Below, one piece after another: positions 1 through 7,727 of a stretch of 10,975 nt of DNA. Every line of letters begins with the position of its first letter. Position 1 is the first letter of the stretch. This DNA is from Planctomycetaceae bacterium (GTDB taxonomy: Bacteria; Planctomycetota; Planctomycetia; Pirellulales; Pirellulaceae), in the NCBI GenBank assembly GCA_002702965.1, contig PADE01000083.1, positions 1-10,975 of the forward strand. The letters are read 5' to 3'. The notes below the pieces were generated by a model. It worked only from the letters and a program-made list of their open reading frames with translations. It was not told the origin of the DNA and searched no databases. Both the position numbers and the translations under genes were made by a program.

Positions 1-2
1 AA

Positions 3-1010
3 GAGCATCGAACGATTTCTGCCCGTTTGGATGAGTTGGCGGAACTCCCAGCGCAGACTCAGGATGGGACCCGTATTCAGCTGGCTGCGAATATCGAGTT
101 TCCGCACGAAGTCACCGCGTGTCGTCAACGGGGCGCCGAAGGAATCGGCTTGTACCGAACGGAATTTCTCTATCTAGGCGCCTCGGAAGAGCCAACCGAA
201 GAAGATCACTTCCAGGCTTATAGCCAGGTGGTCAATGCGATGCAGGGGCACTCCGTCGTGATTCGCACCCTCGATCTCGGTGCGGACAAGATGGGTCAGG
301 TGCCTCTGGGAGAGGAGGAACACAATCCATTTCTGGGGCTGCGTAGCATTCGCTTGTCTCTTAAGAATGTGACGTTGTTTCGTACCCAGTTGCGGGCGAT
401 TTTGCGGGCCAGCGCGCTGGGGAATGTGGAATTGATGTTTCCGTTGATTTCGACGATGGTTGAACTACGGCAGGCCAAGTCGGTATTGAACGACGCCATG
501 GAGGACCTCGCCGATGACGGCATTCCCTTCGATGCTGATTTGAGAGTTGGCATGATGGTCGAAGTGCCGGCTGCCGTGATGATGATCGACCGTTTCTTGC
601 GGGAAGTCGACTTTGTGAGTATTGGTACGAACGATCTGGTTCAGTACACGCTCGCGGTTGATCGTGACAACAAAGACGTCGCAGATCTGTATCAAGCAGT
701 CGATCCCGCGGTATTGCGTCTTATTGAGACGACGATTAAATCGGCAGTTGCAGCTGATGTTTTCGTCAGTATTTGCGGAGAAATCAGCGGTGAACCCGCG
801 TATGCGATGTTGTTGTTAGGCATGGGAGTTCGCGCCTTCAGTGTGCCTCCCAGCTTGATTCCTGAGATCAAGAAGTTATGCCGCAGCGTTTCCCTGTCTG
901 AATGTGAATCGATCTACGAACGCGCGATGGACATGGAAACCGCCGGCGAAATCAAAACCTATTTGCATGAGGAGTTGCGAAAAACAGTTCCCGAGCTGGT
1001 TCTTTTTTGA
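3..1010 (+). CDS. ptsI: PTS enzyme I (phosphoenolpyruvate-protein phosphotransferase), C-terminal part, 5' end cut by window
   Basis: Enzyme I moves phosphate from PEP to its own histidine and then to HPr in the cytoplasm. The visible 335 codons are the PEP-binding TIM-barrel half. The frame is open to the window edge, so the N-terminal HPr-binding and phosphohistidine domains lie upstream. Residues are counted from the first full codon, at base 3. I see GIGLYRTEF (about 47-55), RTLDLGADK (88-96; the family usually has GGDK), NPFLGLR, the GMMVEVPAA metal/PEP-binding strand, SIGTNDLVQYTLAVDR (about 206-221), and ICGE with the catalytic cysteine at codon 774-776. All key PEP-binding residues appear intact. 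The stop lies 11 bases before the next gene, so co-transcription is likely. Whether this is sugar-type PtsI or nitrogen-type PtsP cannot be decided, because a GAF domain would be outside the window. Confidence 0.93.
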   Translation, partial: EHRTISARLDELAELPAQTQDGTRIQLAANIEFPHEVTACRQRGAEGIGLYRTEFLYLGASEEPTEEDHFQAYSQVVNAMQGHSVVIRTLDLGADKMGQVPLGEEEHNPFLGLRSIRLSLKNVTLFRTQLRAILRASALGNVELMFPLISTMVELRQAKSVLNDAMEDLADDGIPFDADLRVGMMVEVPAAVMMIDRFLREVDFVSIGTNDLVQYTLAVDRDNKDVADLYQAVDPAVLRLIETTIKSAVAADVFVSICGEISGEPAYAMLLLGMGVRAFSVPPSLIPEIKKLCRSVSLSECESIYERAMDMETAGEIKTYLHEELRKTVPELVLF

Positions 1011-1021
1011 AGCTATTTCCC

Positions 1022-1657
1022 ATGACCAAGATTCGTCAACGTGTTCGTATTCAGTTCCAGAAAGCGGGAGATCTGCGATGGATTAGCCATCGCGATCTAG
1101 TGCGTGTTTTTGAACGCATGTTCCGCCGGGCTGGACTGAATTTGAGTATGTCTGAGGGGTTCCATCCCAAGGCCAGGATGAGTTTTCCATCGGCTTTGGC
1201 GTTGGGAATCTCCGGCACGGATGAAGTGATGGATGTGGAATTGGCGGAAAGAGAGGACGCCTGCGTCATCGAGCGCAAGATGGCGGCAACAATGCCCCCT
1301 GGTCTGATCATTGACGAGGTGCGATTGCTCGATGATTCAGAAGGCAAGGCTCGCGTGGAACGCCTGGTTTATCAATTTCCAGTTCCCGAATCACGGCGCG
1401 ACGAGGTAGCGGACAAAGTGACACAGTTGCTGTCCCAGTTGCCGCATTGGATCCAGCGGGAAGGCCGCAGCGAACCAATCGATGTCGGCGATAGCCTCGA
1501 CCAGTTGCGGATGGAAAACGGAGTTGTACGCATCGTGTTGCGAACGACTCCCACTGCCGCGGTCCGTCCCCGAGAGATTTTGACACTTTTGGGTTTGGAC
1601 GATTTAGAGGCCGAAGGGCATTGTCTTTCCCGTACTGCAGTGGAGCTCGCGCCATGA
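1022..1657 (+). CDS. DUF2344 / TIGR03936 family protein (radical SAM-linked), stand-alone form
   Basis: This 211-residue protein matches the family found either as the C-terminal part of, or beside, a radical SAM protein (TIGR03960 type). Its biochemical role is not established. The N-terminus carries the family hallmarks: an R-x-Q-F-x-K-x-G-D-L-R-W start, ISHRDLVRVFERMFRRAG, then SMSEGFHPKARMSFPSALALG and a DEVMDVEL stretch. I prefer the ATG at 1022 to an in-frame TTG at 1007 that would overlap the enzyme I stop, because the family begins close to the TKIRQRVRIQF strand. Neither start has a good Shine-Dalgarno site. It lies 30 bases before the RNase E/G gene; this pairing recurs in many bacteria and hints at a link to RNA or ribosome metabolism. 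No radical SAM partner is in the window. Confidence 0.85.
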   Translation: MTKIRQRVRIQFQKAGDLRWISHRDLVRVFERMFRRAGLNLSMSEGFHPKARMSFPSALALGISGTDEVMDVELAEREDACVIERKMAATMPPGLIIDEVRLLDDSEGKARVERLVYQFPVPESRRDEVADKVTQLLSQLPHWIQREGRSEPIDVGDSLDQLRMENGVVRIVLRTTPTAAVRPREILTLLGLDDLEAEGHCLSRTAVELAP

Positions 1658-1687
1658 GTCCATTAACGAAGAACAGAATTTGGAACT

Positions 1688-3286
1688 ATGAAAAAAGAAA
1701 TGCTGATCAACGTATCCGAGCCAGAGGAATGCCGGATTGCGGTCATCGAGGATGGTCGCCTTGAAGAGCTGTATATCGAAAGGAGCAGCCAAGATAACTA
1801 CGTCGGCAATATCTACAAGGGAAAGGTAGTCAATCTGGAACCTAGCATTCAGGCTGCTTTTGTCGACTTTGGCGTTGGCAAGAACGGGTTCTTACACATC
1901 AGCGATGTCGAGCCGCAGTATTATCGCCAAGGAGGGTTTGACCCGGCAGATGCGATGAAAAACGGCGTGGACGAGATCGACGACGAAGTGGATGATGGCA
2001 CGCGTCAAGGGAGACGTCGGCCGATGCGCTATTCCGGTCGACCGCGAGTCAAGCCTCCGATTCAAGATATCCTCCGCCGCGGCGACGAGGTCTTGGTCCA
2101 GGTGATCAAAGAGGGAATCGGCACCAAGGGGCCGACGCTATCGACCTATATCAGTATTCCCGGACGTTATTTGGTCTTGATGCCGGCGCTGGGTCGCGTC
2201 GGGGTTTCTCGCAAGATCGAAGACGAGGAAAAACGTCGTAAGTTGCGGGAGACGATGCTCGATCTGAATCCGCCCAAGGGTCTCGGGTTTATTGTACGGA
2301 CTGCGGGCCAAGACCGTCAGCGCAAGGAACTGTCCCGGGATTTGGCGTACCTATTGCGATTGTGGAAAGTCATCGTTCGGCGGTTACGGAAGCACGATGG
2401 CCCGTTTGGGATCTACGAAGAGAGTGACATGATCATTCGTACGATCCGGGATATTTTTTCACTTGAAGTCGATGCAATTTATGTCGATGAGCCGCAAGCC
2501 CACGATCGCGCCCGGGAGTTCTTGCAACTCGTTATGCCCAGATTTGCCAACCGCCTGCACTACTACGAGGGTCGCGAACCCCTGTTCCACAAGTATCGGT
2601 TGGAGTCAGATATTGCCCAGATCCACAAACGCGAAGTGCGACTCAAAGACGGAGGATCGATCGTGATCGATCCGACCGAAGCGCTGGTGGCGATCGACGT
2701 CAACAGCGGTAGCTTTCGAACCCAAAAAGATGCGGAAGAATCGGCCTATCAGATGAACTTGTTGGCGGCGGGCGAAATTGCCCGGCAGTTGCGATTGCGC
2801 GATCTGGGTGGCGTGATTGTGAACGACTTCATTGATATGCGACGAGAAAAACATCGCCGCGGGCTCGAACGGGCGCTGCGAGATGCCATGAAACGCGATC
2901 GGGCGCGGACAAAAATTCTACGTACCAGTCCGTTTGGGCTGATCGAAATGACGCGTCAGCGTATTCGCCCCAGTTTGAAGCGGAGCGTGTATGCAGATTG
3001 TCCCTGTTGCAGTGGACGGGGGGTCGTCAAGACTGCCGAGAGCATGGCGATTGAAGTGATTCGCGTGTTGTTACTCGCCAGCCAACAACCGAACATTTCG
3101 CGCGTGACGGTGCGGGTGAATGATGACGTTGCGTCCTATCTAAATAACCGAAAACGCAAGGACATCAACCAATTCGAAGAGGAGGGTGGGATGGATGTGC
3201 AGATCCTCAGCGTTGAGGGCCTGTTTCCGGAGCACCTGGAACTCGATTGCCGCGATGGGAACGGACAGGAGATTAAGTTGCCCTGA
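1688..3286 (+). CDS. rng: Ribonuclease E/G family endoribonuclease, compact (RNase G-like) form
   Basis: An endoribonuclease that cuts single-stranded RNA in rRNA/tRNA maturation and mRNA decay. The 532 residues cover the catalytic half only, without the long degradosome scaffold of E. coli RNase E. The S1 domain starts at about residue 37 (DNYVGNIYKGKVVNLEPSIQ, FVDFGVGKNGFLH) and is split by an acidic-then-basic insertion at about 84-115 before resuming at PIQDILRRGDEVLVQV. The two catalytic aspartates are D337 in ALVAIDVNSGSF and D380 in GGVIVNDFIDM; the latter has Asn where E. coli has Ile just before the Asp. TRQRIRPSL (422-430) precedes the CPCC zinc-link pair (C438, C441). The N-terminus MKKEMLINVSEPEECRIA fits the family; the Shine-Dalgarno (TGGA, 4 bases from ATG) is weak. 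It is probably in an operon with the upstream genes. Confidence 0.94.
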   Translation: MKKEMLINVSEPEECRIAVIEDGRLEELYIERSSQDNYVGNIYKGKVVNLEPSIQAAFVDFGVGKNGFLHISDVEPQYYRQGGFDPADAMKNGVDEIDDEVDDGTRQGRRRPMRYSGRPRVKPPIQDILRRGDEVLVQVIKEGIGTKGPTLSTYISIPGRYLVLMPALGRVGVSRKIEDEEKRRKLRETMLDLNPPKGLGFIVRTAGQDRQRKELSRDLAYLLRLWKVIVRRLRKHDGPFGIYEESDMIIRTIRDIFSLEVDAIYVDEPQAHDRAREFLQLVMPRFANRLHYYEGREPLFHKYRLESDIAQIHKREVRLKDGGSIVIDPTEALVAIDVNSGSFRTQKDAEESAYQMNLLAAGEIARQLRLRDLGGVIVNDFIDMRREKHRRGLERALRDAMKRDRARTKILRTSPFGLIEMTRQRIRPSLKRSVYADCPCCSGRGVVKTAESMAIEVIRVLLLASQQPNISRVTVRVNDDVASYLNNRKRKDINQFEEEGGMDVQILSVEGLFPEHLELDCRDGNGQEIKLP

Positions 3287-3373
3287 CGATGACCTTTCTG
3301 GCGAGCGCCTGGGGAGTGCGGTCGTCTAGACGGTATGGTCTGTAAAGAAACCGCGCCGCGGGGAAAAATTCAA

Positions 3374-3402
3374 TTGACCCGAACCGAAACGCGGCGTACG
3401 TT
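3374..3402 (+). promoter_or_regulatory. Possible sigma-70 type promoter for the small downstream gene
   Basis: TTGACC at 3374-3379 and TACGTT at 3397-3402 are separated by exactly 17 bases. The -35 matches the consensus at five positions, the -10 at only three. It lies in the 177-base gap between the RNase E/G stop and the start at 3464, which makes a promoter there reasonable. The -10 is poor, so this is a candidate only. I see no convincing terminator for the RNase gene in this gap. Confidence 0.3.
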
Positions 3403-3463
3403 TTGGTGGCGGCAAACCCCGCGACGACGGTTCGCGGTCAACGCGGATCCGGAGACTATACGT

Positions 3464-3691
3464 ATGGCCCCTAACGTACCATCATTCGTCGAGCGGCGTC
3501 GTTCAGGATTGCCATCGACGGCACCCGGATCGGAACGTCGACAGTTCGCCAATAGCCATCGGGATCTCTCCCCCCCGGCTCGGGAACTGGCCCAGGCGAT
3601 CGATACGTATAAGTTGGACCACCGCCGACGGTTCATTACCTGCGAAGAGATGCTGCAGGTCATCCAGTCGCTGGGTTACCAGAAGTCCTGA
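3464..3691 (+). CDS. Small conserved-looking protein, 75 residues, function unknown
   Basis: A short, basic protein with a low-complexity N-terminal half and a well-ordered C-terminal half. The end reads PARELAQAIDTYKL, DHRRRFIT, CEEMLQVIQSLGYQKS, which looks like two amphipathic helices joined by a basic turn. I recall similar C-termini (ELA-x-AID-x-YK, RRRFIT, EE-x-L-x-VI-x-SLGY) in small planctomycete proteins of unknown function; that is memory, not a search. The frame is open from an ATG at 3335, but the ATG at 3464 is preferred because GGAG stands 9 bases ahead of it and the extra 43 residues look like chance translation. No membrane segment, signal peptide or cysteine pair is visible. 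It follows the RNase E/G gene and converges with the CNNM genes. Confidence 0.7.
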   Translation: MAPNVPSFVERRRSGLPSTAPGSERRQFANSHRDLSPPARELAQAIDTYKLDHRRRFITCEEMLQVIQSLGYQKS

Positions 3692-3704
3692 GGAGCGGTG
3701 CTCC
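3692..3704. terminator. Short hairpin between convergent genes, possible bidirectional terminator
   Basis: GGAGC, loop GGT, GCTCC form a perfect five-base stem directly after the stop of the small protein. Only 31 bases separate it from the convergent gene on the other strand, so it could serve both. There is no T-tract on either side, so it is not a typical intrinsic terminator. Confidence 0.3.
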
Positions 3705-3722
3705 GCGATATGCGCGGGTTCG

Positions 3723-4691
3723 CTAATCACCTCGGAACAGTGGCTGGGTGAGTTGCTGTAGGTAAACCAGCCCCAGAACTCGATCGTGGTCATCTGTCAC
3801 ACAGGCCAGATTTTCCCGTGCGGCCTGGATTTGCGCGACGGCATCGACGTGATTGGTCTGGTTTGATAATCGCAACAGTGGGTGAATCGGTGTGTCGTTC
3901 AGTGAAGAGGCGAGCTCGAGCTCGATCGTTCTGACGTAACCAGCCAGTTCCTGATTGTCGGCGTGACGCAGCAGAATCTCGGTCAACCGTTGACGTCGCG
4001 CCATGCGGAGCGTCTCAAGCCGGTCAGCGCTGCGTGGCACCGCGGCGACACGTGTAATGGGTTTGGCGAATTTGATGATCGGCATCCCGGCGGTATGGAA
4101 TAGGTTTTGCGCCAGACGGTACTGCGCGGATTGCAGTATGCCGGCTTGCTGACCTTCTTCGAAAACCTGGCGCAGCTCCTTCCGAGCCAGGGTGAATTGA
4201 ACTTGGAGTGGAGTTTCGCCTACCACTCTTTGAAGGATCCAACCGAGTCCCCACAGCGCAGCCGAGACCGGAGCGAACAGCACACCGCACGACAGGAATA
4301 ACGGACCGCCTCGGCGGAGGAGTTGATTGGGTGCGCGGAAGTAGAGGCTCTTGGGTAGCAATTCACCGTAGATGAAAATCACGGGTGAGAGGATCACGGG
4401 AGCGAGCAGTTGAGCCAACTCGGGTCGATCCAAGTCGAGTGAATTGACGGCGTCGACGATCCCCTTGGCGACCAGGTAATTGGCGAGGTTGTTTCCCACA
4501 AGTGTCGTGGCGACAAATAGGGCCGGGTTGTTGATCAGCCACAGCAGGCCTCTCGAAACGAGGTCACCACTAAAGCCGTCAAGAACCAGGCGAACGCGGG
4601 TGGCGCGGTAAAACCCGGTTTCCGAACCGCTGAAGAAAGCGCTGAAAAAAATTCCCAGCACCAAGAACAGGAGCGTCCACAGAGGGGTCAC
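3723..4691 (-). CDS. CNNM/CorC-type membrane protein, short paralogue (DUF21 plus degenerate CBS pair)
   Basis: A 322-residue membrane protein of the CNNM (DUF21)/HlyC-CorC superfamily, whose better-known members are tied to magnesium and other cation transport. The N-terminus has a hydrophobic helix, then the family motif FFSGSETGFYRATRVRL (about 20-36), LVGNNLANYLVAKG (64-77), and a helix ending in YGELLPKSLYF (109-118). A poorly conserved CBS-like region follows from about 205. The CorC_HlyC domain is missing. The start is GTG at 4691, because GGAGG stands 7 bases upstream and the first codons overlap the upstream stop as GTGA, a sign of translational coupling. An ATG at 4925 in the same frame is rejected: its 78 extra residues are Arg/Pro-rich shadow of the upstream gene. 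The exact cation or role is unknown. Confidence 0.87.
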   Translation of the reverse strand: MTPLWTLLFLVLGIFFSAFFSGSETGFYRATRVRLVLDGFSGDLVSRGLLWLINNPALFVATTLVGNNLANYLVAKGIVDAVNSLDLDRPELAQLLAPVILSPVIFIYGELLPKSLYFRAPNQLLRRGGPLFLSCGVLFAPVSAALWGLGWILQRVVGETPLQVQFTLARKELRQVFEEGQQAGILQSAQYRLAQNLFHTAGMPIIKFAKPITRVAAVPRSADRLETLRMARRQRLTEILLRHADNQELAGYVRTIELELASSLNDTPIHPLLRLSNQTNHVDAVAQIQAARENLACVTDDHDRVLGLVYLQQLTQPLFRGD

Positions 4692-5941
4692 TCTAATTCC
4701 TCCCTGGATACGCGGAGGTGGAGTTCGACGACCAGGTGGCCCCGTTGCGGAGCGTCGCGCACGAGGATTCGGAATGGGCCCCATTCGCATTCGTCGCCCG
4801 ATTGTGGCAATCGTTCGAGTTGCTCGTGCACCAGTCCGGACACCGTTACGCTCTTGCTGCTGGGTAACGAGAACCCGAGGTAGCGGGCCAGTCGTCGCAG
4901 GCTCGTGAGCCCCACGACGCGCCAACGACCCGGGCCGAGTTCTTGGACCGCGGGGCGGTTGAGTAAGCGGCCGCTGCGGGTCGGAGATCGACTGAACACC
5001 GTTTCCAGGATGTCGTCCAAAGTGAGAATGCCGACGGTGTCGCCGAATTCGTTGACGATGACTGCCACCTGGCGGTCACCGCGTTGCATCTTCTCCAGAG
5101 CATCTGCGACCGTCGCGCACCAGGGGATATGGGCCACAGGCTGGGCGTGGTATTCCAAGTGCTGTTGAGGTACATCGAACAGCGTCTTCAAGTTGACCGC
5201 GGAGTCGATCTCTTCTTGGTTGTTTTCAGAGATCAACACGTAACCACTCGGTGTCAGTTGGCCTTCGAGCTGGTCGATTGAAACCGGCGATTGGAATGTG
5301 CGGAACTGGTTGCGTGGGCGCATCCATTCATCAGCGCGAATTTCGGATAGATGTACGATATTGCGCAACGCCTCCCGTTCCTGTCGAATTAACTTTGCAT
5401 CCGAGGTCGACAGTTCAATCGCTCGTTCCAGATCGGCGACTTCGAGATACGCCTCCTCCTTAAACCGTGGCCAGAGCATTCTCTGTGAGAGGAAATTGAC
5501 CGTTCGCATGGCGGGCATGACGGGGTCCAGAATGCGAATCATGACCGCCAGCGGCATACTGACCAGACTAGCCAGATTGGGCGCGATCAAGACGGCAATG
5601 CTTTTGGGCAGCATTTCACTGAAAAAGATAATGCACAGCAGAGCGCCTGCGGCAAAGAACACCGAGAGCGACGCGGGCAGTTTCATTCCGGCAATCGAGG
5701 CCAGCGCGAAATAGGCGAGGTTGACGACCAGGTTCCAGAACAGGACCGCCGAGAGTACGCGATCTGGGACTTCGAGCAGACGATCGACCAGTTGTTGCGC
5801 ACGGTTTCCCGAACGCATGCGCAGTCGATCTTCCGACCGCAGGTAGAACAGAGCCGCCTCGCTGGCGGAGAAAAACGCCGAAGCTCCGATTAACAGTGCC
5901 ATCGCGACCAGCCATGGCAGGATTTGCGTCAAGTCAGCCAC
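4688..5941 (-). CDS. CNNM/CorC-family membrane protein with DUF21, CBS pair and CorC_HlyC domain
   Basis: A 417-residue inner-membrane protein with the complete architecture of the 'hemolysin'/CorC group. The DUF21 part (about 1-190) has the SAFFSASEAALFYLRSEDRL motif (21-40), hydrophobic segments near 62-85 and 90-112, and FFSEMLPKSIAVLIAPNLA (106-124). The CBS pair covers about 205-315, with RQVAVIVNEFGDTVGILTLDDILE typical of the second CBS domain. A CorC_HlyC domain closes the protein (about 325-412, ending in HLVVELHLRV). Relatives are linked to Mg2+/Co2+ handling; the old hemolysin label is not a safe functional claim. It is the first gene of a coupled pair with the shorter paralogue. 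The start at 5941 lacks a clear Shine-Dalgarno site but sits right at the first transmembrane helix. Confidence 0.9.
   Translation of the reverse strand: MADLTQILPWLVAMALLIGASAFFSASEAALFYLRSEDRLRMRSGNRAQQLVDRLLEVPDRVLSAVLFWNLVVNLAYFALASIAGMKLPASLSVFFAAGALLCIIFFSEMLPKSIAVLIAPNLASLVSMPLAVMIRILDPVMPAMRTVNFLSQRMLWPRFKEEAYLEVADLERAIELSTSDAKLIRQEREALRNIVHLSEIRADEWMRPRNQFRTFQSPVSIDQLEGQLTPSGYVLISENNQEEIDSAVNLKTLFDVPQQHLEYHAQPVAHIPWCATVADALEKMQRGDRQVAVIVNEFGDTVGILTLDDILETVFSRSPTRSGRLLNRPAVQELGPGRWRVVGLTSLRRLARYLGFSLPSSKSVTVSGLVHEQLERLPQSGDECEWGPFRILVRDAPQRGHLVVELHLRVSREELE
4699..4703 (-). promoter_or_regulatory. Strong Shine-Dalgarno site (GGAGG) for the GTG-started CNNM paralogue
   Basis: On the minus strand GGGAGG stands 7 bases before GTG at 4691, inside the last codons of the upstream gene. 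It is the best ribosome site in the window and decides the GTG start. Confidence 0.75.
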
Positions 5942-6066
5942 GCCGCTGTGTGCCCGGTGTTAAGGAGTATGCCGCGCCGCTGGAGCGCCATTGAAGGACC
6001 CGCCTCCCCGGTGTGAGCTTCCAGGTTGGATCACGACCGCGGTGAATACGAGGCGTTTGATTCTTG
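5942..6066 (-). other. Intergenic gap between rpoN and the first CNNM gene, nothing firm seen
   Basis: These 125 bases hold no open frame I would call, no terminator-like stem with a T-tract and no good promoter. A CATACT on the minus strand resembles a -10 element but lacks a -35 partner. Confidence 0.4.
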
Positions 6067-7557
6067 TCACTTATTGGACCAGTCTCGGCGTTGGCGGGAG
6101 CTGGGGATTCCCATCTTTTGGCGATACTTTGTCACGGTCCGGCGCGCGACATTCATACCGTGCTGTTTTAGTTGCTTTACCAGGTCGTCATCGCTGTAGG
6201 GTTTTTGCTTGTTTTCGTTGTCCACAAGTTCCTGAATCTTGATACGAATGCGGTCCCATGCCACGTCTTCGCCATCATCGTTCTGGCTGCCGCCGACAAA
6301 GAACTGCCGCAACGGCAAAATGCCGCGCGGGGTTTCTAGCCACTTGTCGTCGACCGAACGGCTGACCGTGGTGACATGCACGCCGACCTTGTCGGCGATT
6401 TGTTGCATTTTCAACGGTTCGATGAAGTCGGGGCCATTCTCTAGGTAGTTATGCTGGTGGTCGACGATCGCCTGAGCGACGCGAGTCAGTGTTCGACGAC
6501 GCTGCTCTACCGAGTCGATTAACCACTGCGCCGCGTTGACCTTCTTGCGGATATATTCCACTTCTTCGGGCGTCGCGGTGCCGCTGCTCAAACGCTGGCG
6601 GTAGTAGTTGCTGATTCGCAACCGCGGAATGAAATCGTCTTCCAGATTGACGCGATAGGTTCCGTCCTCACCGCGCTCAACAGCAACGTCCGGCGTCACT
6701 GTCGGAATGATGCTGTCCATCCAGGCTGCTGCGGGCTTGGGATTCAGACGTTTCAATTGCTCCTTCGCATCCGTGATCCGAGCGATGGAATACCCCGTTT
6801 TCTTCTTGATCAGCGGTAGTCGATTGTGGTGAAGATCTTCCAGGTGATGAGAGACGAGTGTCTTGACCTCATCGTAATAAGGCATCTCGGGCGTGATCTG
6901 CAGCAACAGACACTCGCGCAGATCGCGCGCTGCGATTCCCTGAGGTTCGAGGGTCTGTACGGTCTTGAGCGCTCGATGAGCGAGTGCCAAGTCGTCCGCA
7001 GATGCACCGGATGGTAAGAGATCTTCCAGACTGCTGTTGAGTCGACCACCATCGTCTGCGTCGAGGGCCGAGATGATTCTCAGGCACATGCGAAAACACG
7101 CGTCGTCGAGCCGCAGTTCTCCCAGTTGTTGCACTAGGAAGTCGTTCAATGACGTCGGGCGTGAGACGGCATTCGCCATCGCGTCGTGGCGTTTGGCGGC
7201 GTCTTGCTCCATCTGATTGGCGCTTTTTCGAGGCGGTTCGTCGAAGTGGTCGGGAAGCTCGCGGTTGAGTTCCAGAAGTCGCTCGAAGTCGGAGGCGTTA
7301 TCCGAGTCGTTTTCGACAACCAACTCGTCTTCCTGTTCGCTGGGAGTTTCTGGCTCTTCAAACTCCTCTTCGATTTCCGATTCAGCCGTCTCGGTTTCTT
7401 CGCTGACCTCGAGCAACGGATTCTCATTCATTTCTTGCGCGATCCGCTCATGCAACGCCATCACGGGCAGCTGCAGGATTTCCATGCGTTGGATCATCCT
7501 CGGTGACAGGACCTGTTTTTGGACCTGTCTCAGTTCGGTGCCCATCGACAGACGCAT
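6067..7557 (-). CDS. rpoN: RNA polymerase sigma-54 factor
   Basis: Sigma-54 directs RNA polymerase to -24/-12 promoters and needs an ATP-driven enhancer-binding activator to open DNA. The 496 residues show the full layout. Region I is rich in Gln and Leu (QVQKQVLSPRMIQRMEILQL, about 11-30, then ENPLLEV). A very acidic region II spans about 52-106. The core-binding region carries LEPQGIAARDLRECLLLQ (203-220). The helix-turn-helix is near 383-402 (MQQIADKVGVHVTTVSR), and the RpoN box is ARRTVTKYRQ at 471-480 (the usual form is ARRTVAKYRE). The start at 7557 (MRLSMGTEL) fits the family and has AGGG 11 bases upstream. The frame continues to 7710 but those 51 residues are Pro/Cys/Phe-rich and unlike sigma-54. 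It follows recR in the same direction after 188 bases. Confidence 0.96.
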   Translation of the reverse strand: MRLSMGTELRQVQKQVLSPRMIQRMEILQLPVMALHERIAQEMNENPLLEVSEETETAESEIEEEFEEPETPSEQEDELVVENDSDNASDFERLLELNRELPDHFDEPPRKSANQMEQDAAKRHDAMANAVSRPTSLNDFLVQQLGELRLDDACFRMCLRIISALDADDGGRLNSSLEDLLPSGASADDLALAHRALKTVQTLEPQGIAARDLRECLLLQITPEMPYYDEVKTLVSHHLEDLHHNRLPLIKKKTGYSIARITDAKEQLKRLNPKPAAAWMDSIIPTVTPDVAVERGEDGTYRVNLEDDFIPRLRISNYYRQRLSSGTATPEEVEYIRKKVNAAQWLIDSVEQRRRTLTRVAQAIVDHQHNYLENGPDFIEPLKMQQIADKVGVHVTTVSRSVDDKWLETPRGILPLRQFFVGGSQNDDGEDVAWDRIRIKIQELVDNENKQKPYSDDDLVKQLKQHGMNVARRTVTKYRQKMGIPSSRQRRDWSNK

Positions 7558-7727
7558 CGGATCAAACCCTGGAAATGGAAAGAAGTTCCCGAACAGGAAA
7601 AAGGGACAGCGTCGGCAGGGGGGAGGCTCTCCGACGAGAAACCCCATCACACAAGCGAACTCCGTAAATCTCGATTTGGTGAACTCGCATCGGCCAGATT
7701 GCGGAGGCACAACCGGCCGCCTGGTTG

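Noticed and set aside
2343..2358. TGGCGTACCTATTGC, resembling a sigma-54 -24/-12 promoter
   Set aside because: GG and GC have the right 10-base spacing, but it lies inside the RNase E/G coding sequence with no divergent or internal gene to serve, and other consensus bases differ.
3323..3332. Ten-base palindrome CGTCTAGACG after the RNase E/G stop
   Set aside because: Palindromes of this length are expected several times by chance in a window of this size, and no second copy is seen nearby.
3335..3463. 43-residue N-terminal extension of the small protein
   Set aside because: Very Arg/Thr-rich, no ribosome site at 3335, and it overlaps the candidate promoter; the ATG at 3464 has GGAG at good spacing.
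7558..7710. 51-residue N-terminal extension of rpoN
   Set aside because: Pro/Phe/Cys-rich and unlike sigma-54 region I, which starts directly at the ATG at 7557.
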